DNA of 64,000 nucleotides from Euryodendron excelsum (taxonomy: Eukaryota; Streptophyta; Magnoliopsida; Ericales; Pentaphylacaceae). A program made the position numbers and the translations under genes. Under the pieces are notes generated by a model that was not told the origin of the DNA, made no database searches, and saw only the letters and a list, made by a program, of their open reading frames with translations. Of this stretch, positions 34,901-47,829 are shown in pieces (within the stretch, counting starts at the first letter, position 1; every line of letters begins with the position of its first letter). The stretch lies in contig CM065378.1 of assembly GCA_033060915.1 (NCBI GenBank), positions 17,271,501-17,335,500 on the forward strand. Direction: 5' to 3'.

Positions 34901-36776
34901 CTGAGATGTTTAGAAGGCAATGCATTTTCGTGTATAACAAACAAAGTTTACCCTACATGAAGAAGTATATTAAATATAGAAGCAAATGCAGAGTACTGCA
35001 GACCAGATGGTAACCAGCGCCTACAAAGCAGAAAATCAGAGAACAGGCATGCTGCTTTTCAAATTGGGGTTTTGCTAATCTTCTTCAATATCACAAGAGA
35101 ACTTGTAAGCAACATGAAAAAGTATGACCATCCCAAAAGTTTACTTGTCCCTTAGTAGGACAAGGTAAAATGTTAGATTTCAGCCATAACGTGATGTCTG
35201 TATAATTTTGAAAGGAAATCACGCATTAATAAACAAACCAATTTAGCTCAGGACTATTGATATGCATAGGGCACTTTCAAAAATAATAGCAGAACAATGG
35301 CATTTATGATTTCTAGACAAAAACAAAATTAGTGATTCCTGTCAATCAGTATGGAAGTTGGCATAATAGCATTGCTTGCTATAAATATGGGTTTTACATA
35401 GTTCAAATGGTACATGGGGTAACATTGTCTGTTGAGACTTGCTCACTAAAAACAGAAGTAAGAATTTAATATGAGTGCAAACCATGCTGGAGTTAAAAAT
35501 TGCATGAAGAGGAAAATATAGTTGCACGTTTAAACCAAGTACTGACCTTCTGGATAGACCCAAACTGTACTACCCCTCGTTCAACAGAGATTACGACAAT
35601 TGTCTGCAAAATCAGATTAAATGATCAATTGGTAATGCTTATCCCCTGTGTTGAGATAATGACTCCATAAACATAGAGCAAGTGGTTGCAGGGACCAAAC
35701 AGTCTTGAGACATATGAAATCAAAATTTCAACCATGTCAAAGGACATATACTAATATTCTTCAAGTCAAATATGCTTATCAAACTAAGCAGGAAAAGAAT
35801 ACCTCTATTTGAGAGGATAATTGGTGATGAATCTCAGAATCATCCTGTAAAAGAAAATGCAATTTCTAAATAAGTGGTCAAAACATGTCAGTGTCCTATT
35901 TAACCAACAGATTTCCATAAGTAAATATCATAGAAGTTCCAAAAAGTGTTAGTTCATTTCAACTTAAAAAGTGGTTAATTAATGAAGAAAGGGAAGCTCT
36001 TGAGAAGAAACAAGTTATAACTCTAATGATACCCACACGAGTGTAGTAGATACATCATAGCGAAAAGACCATTAAACAAGCTTTTCAAGTGATAACATCA
36101 TCAATACCTGGAATATATCCTGATTCTGAAAAGAACCTACAGGATCGAGTCCCCCACAATGAGCATCTGAAAACATCCATCGGTGCTTCTTAGTGAAAGC
36201 AGCTTGGCCAACAATTCTGAATAACAAAATTATAACAACATCAGCCTTATAAAAGTTCTCACCCTGCAAGTGCTACTGAATGCAAATAATCTACCAGAGA
36301 ATTATTTTTACAGTAGCTGAAAACTTTTTTACAAAATTTAAAATTTTCATAAGAAATACTATACAACTGATTAAGCATACCCATTGCCGAGCATGTGGAC
36401 TTGAAGAAGCATGTTGTCAATAACAACCCCCATTTGCTCATCATAGTAGGCATCTTCCATAGTCAACAATCTGGGGTGTAACATTCCATTGAACCATTAA
36501 GAATGAGCATGAGAGAAGAAACCTAAATATAACCAAACGAATCTGGAGCTTAACACATTGACAGTTTTCTTAGACTTTCAGGAGTAATCAGAGATCAATT
36601 CACTCTTTACAATGTCGAAGTGAAATATTGAGCTTCACAGAAACTTGATTTCACACAAGATGGAGTGGTCTAGATTAATAGGCTCGTAGCCTATGAGAAC
36701 AGTTGCATTTAATGAAGGGAAATTACTAAAATTTAACCCTATTTTTAAAATTAGCAAATTTGCAGACATTCATTCT

Positions 36777-36822
<46 letters not shown>

Positions 36823-37568
36823 CATTGTCAAAGTAGTTTTTGCCTAAAACCACTTGTATGAAAACAGTATTAACAAATAAATCCAAGGAACCCACAAAAA
36901 CAACAGAAAAATGAATGGAGTCAAAAAAAAAAAAAAAAAAAAACTACGGTTCTCATTTACTCTGGAAAATTACGGAAATGGAAATTCATAAAGAAAACTA
37001 TATTCTTTAACAGTTTAAGCACATATGTAGAAACCATAAGTATTGATGCCAAAAGAATCAGAAGAAGACATGAAATTTGAAAATTAGGAAAGGGCACCTA
37101 CATATATGCATGTCTTTTTGGTATATAAATATTTATCTATATTCCTGTACGGGTGAATGTGAGAGAGTGTGAGTGTATGCTACTCTTATTAGTCGTGAGC
37201 ATTCATGTAATGGGAAAATCACACCAAAAAATAAAAATAAAAAGCAATTGAAATCCAAAATTCTTAAAACCACACCCCCAAAACAGAATTAGAAAGAAAA
37301 ATCATGTCTTGGTACAAATTTGAGGAGAAAAGAAGCCAAATCACACTGGCACACAGACTCACATTCCTACACACATTTATGCCATAAATACAAAGATAAA
37401 TATATTACACAGAGGGAGAGGGAGAGGGAGAGGGAGGAGAGGGGGAGCAAAAGCTTACAAGGAATTTCGCTGATCAAATCGCCAAAAAACACCATAAGAC
37501 CATCCGTTCTTGCGGCAGAGACTCTTGAGAGCCCTTTGAACCACCGAATCCCTTTTCTCTGCGCGCAT
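31944..37568 (-). CDS. bHLH transcription factor of the LONESOME HIGHWAY (LHW/bHLH155-157) group
   Basis: Ten exons: 37459-37568, 36381-36470, 36108-36216, 35803-35844, 35547-35603, 33134-34702, 32793-32894, 32538-32675, 32262-32393 and 31944-32132, giving 845 residues with every junction in frame. The N-terminal domain (residues ~1-136) reads RALKSLCRKNGWSYGVFWRF, LLTMEDAYYDEQMG, GIVGQAAFTKKHRWMFSD, DPVGSFQNQDIFQ and TIVVISVERGVVQFGSIQK, as in LHW-type MYC_N domains. A long Ser/Asn-rich middle fills exon 6. The atypical bHLH (~620-693) starts KRARPGSRPKPKDRQQIQER, without the classic His-Glu-Arg, and continues IAELRKLIPNGVK in exon 6, then LSIDSLLAQTIKHMLFLQGV in exon 7. An ACT-like C-terminus follows in exons 8-10. 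LHW proteins act as nuclear partners of TMO5-type bHLHs in vascular development; the exact paralogue is uncertain. Exon 4 is only 42 nt. Confidence 0.93.
36782..36820. repeat. (AG)n microsatellite in bHLH intron 1
   Basis: About 19 uninterrupted AG dinucleotides. A 20-base A run follows at about 36927-36946 in the same intron. Confidence 0.95.
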
Positions 37569-37572
37569 TTTC

Positions 37573-37605
37573 CTAATCAGACAGAAGAATGCAATGTCTT
37601 CTCAT
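37573..37605 (-). other. Short upstream ORF next to the bHLH start
   Basis: In the leader on the minus strand, ATG at 37605 encodes ten residues (MRRHCILLSD) and stops with TAG at 37573-37575, four bases before the main ATG at 37568. Ending so close to the start, it would probably affect initiation if included in the transcript. A longer upstream frame (69 residues) lies at 37828-38037. I could not match either to the conserved upstream peptides reported for some bHLH155-type genes. Confidence 0.5.
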
Positions 37606-39206
37606 GCACAAAACGCGGATCAAGCAACGAGTCAATCCCCCCAAAATGTTTCTCCAAAGCAAATTTTGCAAAAGAAACCAGTTTTCCGAAAGCTGAGATC
37701 ACGATCAAGACACAAGTTTATCCACAAGCGCTCTCTCTCGCTCTCTGTTTTGCAAAAGTGCTCTCTGTTTTGCAGGAAACACTTCCCAAGTCGAAACAAA
37801 AGTGGGTGTGGCTCACGTTAAGAAGCTTCAGTTGTCAAAGTAGAAAAGCAAAGCAGTTCTGTTTTCCAAAGTGAATGAACGGTCCCGAGGCCTTATTAAG
37901 CTTTCGAACAGTACAGCACGACGGTTGGATGTCTCAACCGGAGTCCGAAAAAGCAGTTTTGGCAAAACACTGTGAGGAAACAAAGAAAATAGAAATACAA
38001 AGTGATCGAGAGAGACCGAGACGATGTAAAGACTCAAGAAGTTTCAATATATAGATACGAATAATTTATCTATATATATATATATTCAGAGAGAGATAGG
38101 CCAAGGTGGGTCTGTCTCGGCAACAAAGATCTGATACACCTCCGAGCTTGAAGGCGACAGAGATCTTCGCCATTTATGTACTCTCTCTCTCTCTCTCAGC
38201 TGAGTCAGCTATAATTTACAACAGGTTATAGCCGGTTTTTAATTTTTTTTTCAATATTAAACTCTAACCAGATTTTATTTATTTATTTGATTTTATATTG
38301 CAAAGGGAGGGTTGAATTAGCTTGGGGTTGATTACAAACGATAGTAATTAATAGCAATAGGATCAAAATAAAACTACACTCCTCCGCCTAGGCCTCTCCT
38401 AACTTTTCGGTTTTTGACGAGTTGTTTGGGTTGGGTTCTCTGTATTTATAAAAAAAAAAAAAATTAAACTACATTAACAATGTAAAATTATTTTTAGAAT
38501 TTAAGTGTAACAAAAAAAAAAAAAAACACTTATAGATGCAATTTCGCATTTTGATATATATTTTGTGTAAAAAAAATTGCATAGTCGGTTGATCAAAATT
38601 AAATTCATTGAAATAATAGAGGTAGTGATGATAGTAATAATGATAATTTGGTTGAAATCAATTCAGTTATTCAACAATATTTGTGAATATAATAACTTGG
38701 TTCAAAAAATAAATAACTTTATTAGATTACACTAAAGTGAACTTAATCCGGGCACAATTTTTATAATATTCTTCTACGATTTTCAAGGGATTAATGTCAT
38801 AAATGTTAGATATCTGGTTAGATGACATTTTAATGTGTACAAGGTTTGCATATCTACCAATTCAATGTTATTATCAAAACTAGAAAATGTTAACAGGCTT
38901 TGGTTTGATACATATATGTAGGTAATAGAAATAGCCACAAAGCTTGCCATTTGGTTAGTATTTTTGCATAATATATATATATATCATGCATTATCCATTT
39001 TTAACTCTAGTTTTCTGGTGTAATTAATAATAAACCTTGTATAATGGTGTGCAAATGCCATACTTGCTCCAAAACTGAAATTACAAGAAACTAGTGAAAG
39101 CGTATCAAGTTCTTAATTTTCTTCCATTCTTTTTCAAACTCATCACAAGGTGTCATAGACTTATAATTGTTCAAGAATCTATATGGAAGTGATTTTTCGA
39201 AACCCG

Positions 39207-39420
39207 GCTCTAATACCATGTTAGAACTTATGAACCTAGCTCAACTCTAAAAATCAACTTCTAAGGAGAGAGTTATCCAAGAGTTTATATGAGGTGATGC
39301 TCTTTATATTCAAGCAATCTGGTACTTCACTCATTACCAACTTATTTACTTAGTTTTTTTTGTCTTTATTATCTTTCTCAACTGAACTTTCAAATTTTTT
39401 TTTCTCTGTTTACAAACTTT
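39207..39420 (-). mobile_element. LTR remnant with primer-site sequence
   Basis: GCTCTAATACCA at 39207-39218 is the reverse complement of TGGTATTAGAGC, one base off the initiator-Met primer site. It directly abuts TGTTAGAACTTATGAACCTAGCTCAA, an LTR-edge-like sequence. On the minus strand this reads LTR end (...TAACA) then primer site. The far LTR end is not recognisable and no partner LTR was found; the right boundary given is a guess. Confidence 0.45.
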
Positions 39421-41489
39421 TAGTTTATTTTTTAATTTTTTTTACCATATATAAAGAATAATACAAAAATCATTAGTCACTTATATAAGCCTACTCATAT
39501 GGTGTAGGTACAACAATATTTAGCAACAGAGGAGGTCACCATCCAAAGGCCAAAGCAAATAAAACCTCATGTCCCTATCAGAAGTTTTCCAACAGCCCCG
39601 CCTGCAAAGATTTTGGTAGTGGCCGAAAATTATCGCAATCGTCATTACCACTTATTATTTACATTGAGCAAAGAAAAGAGACATGCAGTCCCAAGTGCAA
39701 AATCATGAACAAGTGCAAGTTAGTAAAACCTGAATTGCTTTATTTATTTTTTTTTCCCTTAGTTGCTTTCTTGGTCTGTCGACACGGTCAGTAAAATATA
39801 TTACAATGGCTACATTCAGGTTTGCCAACGAGAATTAATAATAGTAGGGCGGTGGAGAGATATAAGATGCAACATATACCATGTTCAAGAGTGCGTGTTG
39901 AGCACGCGAATTGGTTTTGAGAAGTAATTGTTCATATTGGTTTTGAGTATCCTCTTTTTTGTATTTAGCCAAACGAATTGTCATATTTCTCTTTTGCATG
40001 TTGAATGGTTTCTCTGTACAGCTTGGTAAATGAAAACTCTATGTAATCCTACCTAATATAGGACGAGAGTCAATGCTCAGTTGAATAGGAGTTTTACAAA
40101 GTTAACATAGTTGGCATTTTTCCTTTTAAAATTACCTTAGTCCGTTGATTTTGGACTTGCATTTTTTAAAATGCATTTTTTTTTCATTTGAATCACATCT
40201 CTTTTATTTTTTTCGAAACTAGATGTAAAAACTATATAATGCCTTAATAATAGCATGTAAGGTTTTGAAAAATTTGAAACTTCTAAAAAACTTTTTATTT
40301 GAACAATTAACTTATTGATTTAATTAATAATTTATTTTTTAAATTTATTAGTATAGTTGATTTTGAATCTTTCTTCTAACGATGTTTTTTTTTTTTAATA
40401 CTTAAATTGGGCCTTTTATCAAAAACATGTAGCATATAAACTTTTAAAAAGTTTAAACTTGGACACTTTAGGTGAAAGCTTTATCACCTAGGAGTTAAGT
40501 CGGTCCTAACGAGGAATTGAACTTAAAATTTCATACACGATATAATACGGTTTGGAGACTTTATAGTTGTTGACAAAAAAAAACCAGAAATAAACAAAAT
40601 AAAATTAGAAGTGGAAATAGTTTGTTTTTCACGCGCAGTAGAATTGTCGGTGGGTGTTAATATTTGAGGAAGGGTCGCGGTGGTGCGGCGCTGAGGGGCA
40701 GAATGATGTCCCGCCGAGAAGGTAAAGCTTTTTGGGCTGGAGAATATTCCGGGGCTGGAAAGACGAGGCGTGTCTGAGTCGGAGGTGGTTCCCACCTCGG
40801 GAACTGAGATATGTTCGAGCAAGCAGTAAACAAAGTGGTGGGCTCAAAGGACTGAGAATGTGATGGGTTTGTAGGGATCATTTTCTGATACCAGCCTTCT
40901 GCCGTTGCCTCCCAAAACACCTCGATCCTTGCGGGTAGTGGGTAGCGGATACCTCCAAAACAGAGCTACTCTACTCTTTAGGATGTATGAACGACCATCA
41001 TGGATCATGAGGATGGCATCAATAGAATTCCACAAACATTATTTGACAGGCTTTGATTTAACCAAAAGGAGAAGTGACCATAAACTCGATGGTTTATTTA
41101 TAAGACTTGAAATTCTTTTTAGGACTGATTATATTAAGGAGCATGCATTGGAATATTGTTTGAAATCCGGCATGCCCAAGGTATATGTAAAATAGTGTAT
41201 TAATATATTTATATTTTTTGAGTTTTTATCATTTAACATTAATTTTGAAGAAGAAAAAATATTTATTAAATTTTTTTGAGTTAAATGGGTGGACTTAGTT
41301 ATCTAAAAAACTTTGAGTGAGTTTGAAATTTAATTTTAGACCTGATAGGAGTTATTTATAGTATAAATCATAATTATCAAAATAAAAAGCAAAAGTGGGA
41401 AACATTAGAGAAAAAGAAAGCGGGAAACGATCAAGAAATTTATTATGAATTTTATTAGGAAATTTTTGCAAAACTCAAAGGATACCTTA

Positions 41490-41624
41490 ACGCTTCGTTT
41501 GGAACTAAAAAAAAAATGAAAAAGAAAAACGTGAAAAAAAATAGAATAAAAATACTCTTTTATTTTATTATCTTTTCCTTCATATTTTTTTTTACTGCAG
41601 AAAATTTGAATTTCAAACGGAGCG
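41490..41624. mobile_element. Small foldback MITE with CGTTTGG-type ends
   Basis: Left end ACGCTTCGTTTGGAA and right end TTTCAAACGGAGCG form an imperfect inverted repeat. Arms hold A and T runs. It is flanked by TTA (41487-41489 and 41625-41627), as for PIF/Harbinger Tourist-like MITEs. About 135 bp. Confidence 0.7.
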
Positions 41625-44600
41625 TTAAGAAACTTAGTGAAGACATTTGAAAAATTTAGGGAAAACACCTACATGAATAATTTCATAAATACTTAGCTAG
41701 AACTTAAGGAAAAAAAATTTAAAAATTAAGATTTCAAGTTTTCGAAACATTTTCCCTAAGTTTTTCAAGAGTTTCCATAAAATATTCCAAAATTTTTTCA
41801 AGAGTTTTCGAAACGTTTCTCTATCATTTCTAAATGAGTTTCATATCGATATCGAAAACACATTTTTCCCTCTGAAATGAGTTTTTCAATAACTATAGTA
41901 TAAACCCGACCTAACCAATGTTTATCCCTTTGTCAAGGTGAGTGTGAATTTAAAATTTTCTTAACAATTCTTAAAATTTTGTAATATTAATGATTTCAAT
42001 TCAAAACATCATCCAAACATAAAATTTCAGCTCTTGCCATAACATGATAAAAATTTTCAAAGTATTAATAAATAGTTGTACTATGATCTGAGCAAAAGTC
42101 AAAGTTACTCTAGTAGTAGGTGCAGCCAAATTAAATAACCCCTTGCTAGTTGCTGCCATACTCATCCATTAGTCAATTAACTCTACTCGTGAAAATACTA
42201 TTCACTAGATCTATCTCAGTACTCTGTCTCATGGAAGATAATTCACTGCATTATGAAAGGTAAAGTAAAAGTGTCATTGCGATCCTAGAGTACAGATAAT
42301 TTCTCCTAGCCGTGGTTATCTACTTCCTTCCCTTGCCCGTGAACAACATAGAGTACTATGAAAAAAAACCAAACCTTCACTACGTACGAAAACAGTCTGT
42401 TATTTGCGCGACCTCTCTATAAATTAAGCTGCTTTTTTTATCAGGTGTAGATTGGGTAGTGACCAAAACATGGGTACGCAGAATGAACGAAGGTAACGTG
42501 TGAATCAAGTCAAGTTGCATAGTAATGGGCCACCTATATACTGCTAGCTAGGATGATCCTTCATATAAATTGCAGAAGTTAAACTCTATTAATTTCTTAT
42601 GAGGATTGCTTGTCAGTATATATACATTAAGCATGCATAGCAGGGTTTCACTGTGTGACTGTTCATGAATCTACTTAACTATCAAAGCCCGGTTTTCCTA
42701 GCATCAAGACGTTGACAAACGCTTAGTGCAACAGATCGAGCTAATTACGCTCTTAATTACTATGTGAATCAAAGGACGTCTATAAAAGCGACACCCTCGA
42801 TCTATGCTCTTGATGGTGTTGGATTACAGCACTTGGCTGGCTCGAATTTCCCACTAAAAATGTTGTGACTAAATCCAAAAAACTGACCGCCGGGAAGGCT
42901 GTTAGTGTTATCTTTTGGTTTTTCAAGAATATATCTACGCTATAGCCTATAGCCTTGCCTTGTGCTTAATTAGCCTGCAGTACTATAAGTTTCATTCTGC
43001 AGGAGTCAATCAAATTGTAATCTCTCCAGTACAGCCCACTGAGATTTACAAACCACGCCATGCAACTTTCCCTCGCTAGTTGTCAAGCCTAGATATATAG
43101 AGCATCCAAGGTCTAAACCTGGCCTGAAGCTTAGGGGGACATCCATTATTGATCATATTCATAATAGAAGGAGGCCAGGGAATGTTGTGCAGCTAGAGCA
43201 TATAGCTAGACACCAATGACATATATGAGTCCCCACTACCACAATTCTCCATTCTAGTCTGAGAATCTTGACTTAGGCACCTACTTAATTACCCACCCCA
43301 AATTTCCTCTTTCACTCTCTCTTTGCCTCTTTTGGGTAAATTTTACTTATCATTGGGAGGCCCCGGTGATCCATCTCCACGAAAATACCCACTACCCCTC
43401 CATTGCCCTCCCTTCTCATCCTCTCTCAGCCAATACCGACCCTTCACCTCAGCCATGCTCCAATCAAGTCATCTTTCGAGGGACCACTTGTTCTTTAATT
43501 TTACAACCCAATTTGCCAACCTCCAAACATACTGATGTGCAATAAATAAATGAGAGTGCCTTACTGCCCTTAATGCAGGTTTTTAAGACAATTTGATTTT
43601 CTTGTTTGCTTGTTAGTTAATAAGGTGTATGGCTTTAGGGGACTTAGCAGCCCATCTTCAGCTAAAGTGGGTGGGTTGGTGGAGAGAGAGAGAGAGAGAG
43701 AGAGAGAGGCACAAGCTATTGCAGACGCAAAGTTGCACCATTATTCTTAGCATCACAGCCCTTCATATTTAGCTAACAAAGCTTATAATTTTGTCCCCTA
43801 GAAACAACACACGCTTCATCATAGCCGTTGAAAGGGAAGTCAACGGCATCAAAAAGTTTTGTTTTCAACTTTTTACTCTTTCTGATTACAAAAAGAGCAA
43901 TTAAATCCAAAAAGTATGATCTAGCTTGCTGGTTCTCAACCGTTTTACTTTCTCTTTATCCTATTGTTTTATAATGCTTTATTTGTTACCAAATTACAAT
44001 GTTTGGATATACACCTTAGCTTGCATTCTCAGAGTAAACATTCCAGTTAGCAAAAACAAGAATGGGGACCAATTTAGGGAAAAAGAGATAGAATAATAAT
44101 GTTGTGAAACTATTATTGATCATCAGTATCATCATCGATCTAAGCTTGCTACAAGCAGTGGCACATGTGATTTTTTAGCTTTGCCTTGCATGTTTTGACT
44201 TGTGATAAAGGGAAATCAAGTTTTCACCCGTCCCTCGGGAACCATTACAATAATTAGCACGATGGTTTTCCCTAATTCTCAATAGAGAAGGTTTAATATG
44301 GCTGGGCGTATCTCCTACTATCTGTGACAAAAGTCATTTTCATCGCTGGTTAATACTATCCCATTCGTACTGTTATTTTCTTTGCAAAAAGAAAAATGAA
44401 AAAAAAGCAAAAAAGACGATCTTCTATTTATTATTGTTCCAGTAGTTCTGCAAATAACTTAGTATTGCATGAAAATCATCTTTGCTAGAAAAGTAGATCA
44501 GTAATTTCTCTATGGTCCATGGGTGGCAGGCAATTCAAAGTCTGTAGACAACATGAAAGCTATTTACAGCATCTTGCAATCCAAAAATTCTTTTATTAGA

Positions 44601-44945
44601 GAGAATGAAACACAATTTGTAACAAGGATTTTGATTGTTTATGAAAAATGGCAACTATATAGACTAATATGATAAATATATGGCTTTCATTCAGGTAAAT
44701 TTCAAGTCCGATATGCTTTTCTCAATCTGTTTAGTGTAGTTAAGAATTGAAAGCTTTTATAGAGACTTTAACTGAGAGAATTTTACAAAGGACTCTTTCT
44801 TTCTTTCCAATGACAATACCTCTTTCTGTTGCCAGGGAGTTATACCAGATGAAATATGCCATTACTGTTATTATTATTACTAATTCTTCTCTCACTAAAA
44901 AGGTTCCATACGTAAACAATCATCTCACTAGGACGGAAAAGAATT

Positions 44946-45207
44946 TAGTGGTCATGTAGTATTGAGTACTCGATAGTAATCTCTATCAAATGGCGACACA
45001 TGGTGTATGAATTATCAGTAACTTGAGTTAGTAGAGTAGTAGAAGGACTTTTAAGAAAAAAAGTACCACATGACAAAATTTGATAGGATGTTTTTTAAAA
45101 GTCTCCGCACTACTCTACTAACTCAGGTTGCCGATATATTCATACACTACGTATTACCATTTAATAAAAATTACTACCAAGTACTCGATTAGTACTACCT
45201 GACCATT
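44946..45207. mobile_element. Foldback MITE, TAGTGGTCAGGTAG family, copy 1
   Basis: Long imperfect palindrome of about 262 bp whose ends read TAGTGGTCATGTAGTA and TACTACCTGACCATT. Inside, the arms carry CAACTTGAGTTAGTAGAGTAG on one side and its complement-like CTACTCTACTAACTCAGGTTG on the other. It is clearly the same family as 58272-58531, aligned end to end with moderate divergence. No coding capacity. Confidence 0.85.
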
Positions 45208-47829
45208 TGACTATTTTTCAACTAAGACAATTTTATTAATAGACAATTGAAAAAAAAAAAAGGCTAGAAAATGGAGCAAATATTCAATAAGTAGCACTTA
45301 AACACAAAATTTAACCAGTGACAAAAAAAAAATTATGATGGAAATAATAACTTAAAAGCATGAGTGTGACCTAGCTATTGAAATTTTTTCCTACTAAATG
45401 AGATGATTTAACGACATATAGTATATGGTTTAATTAGGTAAAAAAAAAAAGAAAAAGAAAAAAAGACCCTACCGCGCTTTTTTTTTTTTGACCATTCACC
45501 ATAAAGTGTTGTGATAAAAAGGGTACAGACCCAAATCTCAATTTGCTTTGTCCATGTTGATAAGAACGTCCCTGGGCATTTATTAAGAAAAGTAAAAAAG
45601 TTTTAACAGTAAGGTATCAATTCCTAATGATCCAATCATGGTTCACCACCTCCACCGGGCCCACCAGAAGCCAGGCCGTGGTGGGCCCCCAACCATGGAA
45701 CCAAACAAAAGCCATCACTACCGACACTAGTTCCCACCCCACCATCTCCATTCCCATTCCTTCCCAAACTGTCAAAGAAACCAGAGAGAATGTCTAGTGT
45801 TGTCTACACTCTTAATACTGCAACTTTCTCGGGATAATTTCCTGTCACTTCAGTCTTACGAATATATGATCATATTCTGCGTATGTTTGGTTTTATTTTC
45901 CTTGACCGAAGGAAAACGCAGAGGATTCAAGCCGCAGAGCAGGTCCCATGAGTCGCATAAATCCTGTTTTTTTTTTTAAAAAGCGTAAATCCTGTGTTAC
46001 TGTGCAGTCAATGGCCCCAGCTTCAGCTTTCACTGTTTCACTTCCCCTCAGAATGTTTTTTGGTGCGAAGTTTGAGAACTAATCGCCCCTTGTCAAGCAG
46101 ACGCGTGGCAGATAGATAATTTTGATAGAAATTTTGACATCTCAATTAAACGGCAGGTATTTCACTGAGGGCTTTACTGTCGGTGATGAAGGGGGGCAAT
46201 TTTGTCAGGACCGGGGTACAGATGCTTTAGCTGACAGTCCCGCTGGCGAAGGCTCTCTGTAGCGGAGACCACCGAGATGATTTGGTCCCCTCTCGGTCTC
46301 CTGCTGCCACGTCACTATAATTTTTTGGGGATCGGGGAGGGAATGATACTTTTGCAGGTTGATGATGGCATTAGACGTAATCTAACATTTATTTATTTAT
46401 TTATTTTTGTTTTTTTGTGTTTATTTCAGTTTCAGGATTGTCGTATTTCTCCGTTTTTTTTTTTTTTTTTGCCAAAGTAATCAAATTATTATTTTTTTTG
46501 TTGGAGGGTTCGGCTTTTAAAAGGGGTTGTCTATTTTTGTCCTTTTGTGCTCAGCTGTGTTTTTGGTTCTGCTGCCCACTGATGACTGAATCTTTTTCTC
46601 TCTCTTTTTTTTTTTTTTTTTGGGTCAAGCTGATGTTGCAAGCAATTGAGAATAGACAGTATGGGCACTGGGCTATCCACAGACCCATTGTCCAAGTACA
46701 AAAGCCTACTGGGCCTTCACATACTATCAGGAATATTTGCTTTACGTTAATCTTTGACACAGCCCAGCTTGAGAGATCTATGAAGACTTCAACGGTCCTT
46801 GCAGGCTTGCAGCAACTGGCTTAGAAGCTCAATAAGCCCTCATCATCCTTGAGGTGAACTGAGAGATCCACCACTTCTGCCATTCACTTCTTTGCGTTTG
46901 GCATTGGCAAGAAACATATAATGCATTCGAAATGTTTGAACTCGGATGATTAATAAGCTCATAAACTTGAAGGGCTTCACCAAAGAATAACAAAGTGTTT
47001 GGAAGAAGCTCGATACAACAGCAATGATTTCCACCAGCGGTTTTGGGACACATTTTTAACAGCACAAGGGTTGCGAAGGTATAGGTAGGGCTGCACAAGC
47101 ATGGGAACAATCTGCTGCAGTTTTGCATGCACGCGTTTAATCGCGAGCGTCAGCATTATTTACATCAAAATCAAAACATTTGTTGTGAAAATAATAAATA
47201 GGCCAATGGCCAATGATAAGCACACATCCATACATATATACAATTTTTGCGCAGAGAGAGAGAGGACTTACTTGCCAATATACACATTAATACGTAGATT
47301 TGCTATAATGATCAATAAGGTTTCCAATTTGGTGTTTAGGGTTTATATTCACAAGCTCTCCAACCTCCACTTACATATATTAAATCTATGTTAAAGATGC
47401 AAATGGATGGATTACTTTCTTTAAAGGAATGGTGACGCTCTGTTGAGTTAAACAAACCGTGGCAAAATTGAACACCGCATTGCTGTAGCTATCAATAAAT
47501 TGCTTACCTTATTAATCTCAAACAATTAACTTTTGCTTAGATTATTCGCTAAAAAAGCAGAAAGGGTGGGATTACTAATCTAGCTTTTTGGTGCTCGATG
47601 TCCCATCACACAAAGAAGGCTTTGCATTGACCAATCATTTGTTGCCTCTTATATAAATATGTATGTGTGTATACATATATATATGAAATGAATATATATT
47701 CCATTTTGTGCCTAGTCCCAAAAGACATGAATGCCCTTCTTCCATACGATAACATTGCGGGAAAACTAAGAATATTTTTGTCATTTCAGTTCCTGGCCTG
47801 CCATTATCTTCTTATCATTTCCGTCTGCA

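Noticed and set aside
40523..41035. Cluster of overlapping minus-strand ORFs with Pro/Ser-rich translations
   Set aside because: Three frames are open over the same GC-richer DNA, none has a domain or plausible splice partners, and no family resemblance was seen.
46417..47128. Possible small gene on either strand (135 aa +, 99 aa -)
   Set aside because: Translations are driven by T runs (poly-Phe) or are mirror shadows of each other; no motif, and no credible start or splice context.
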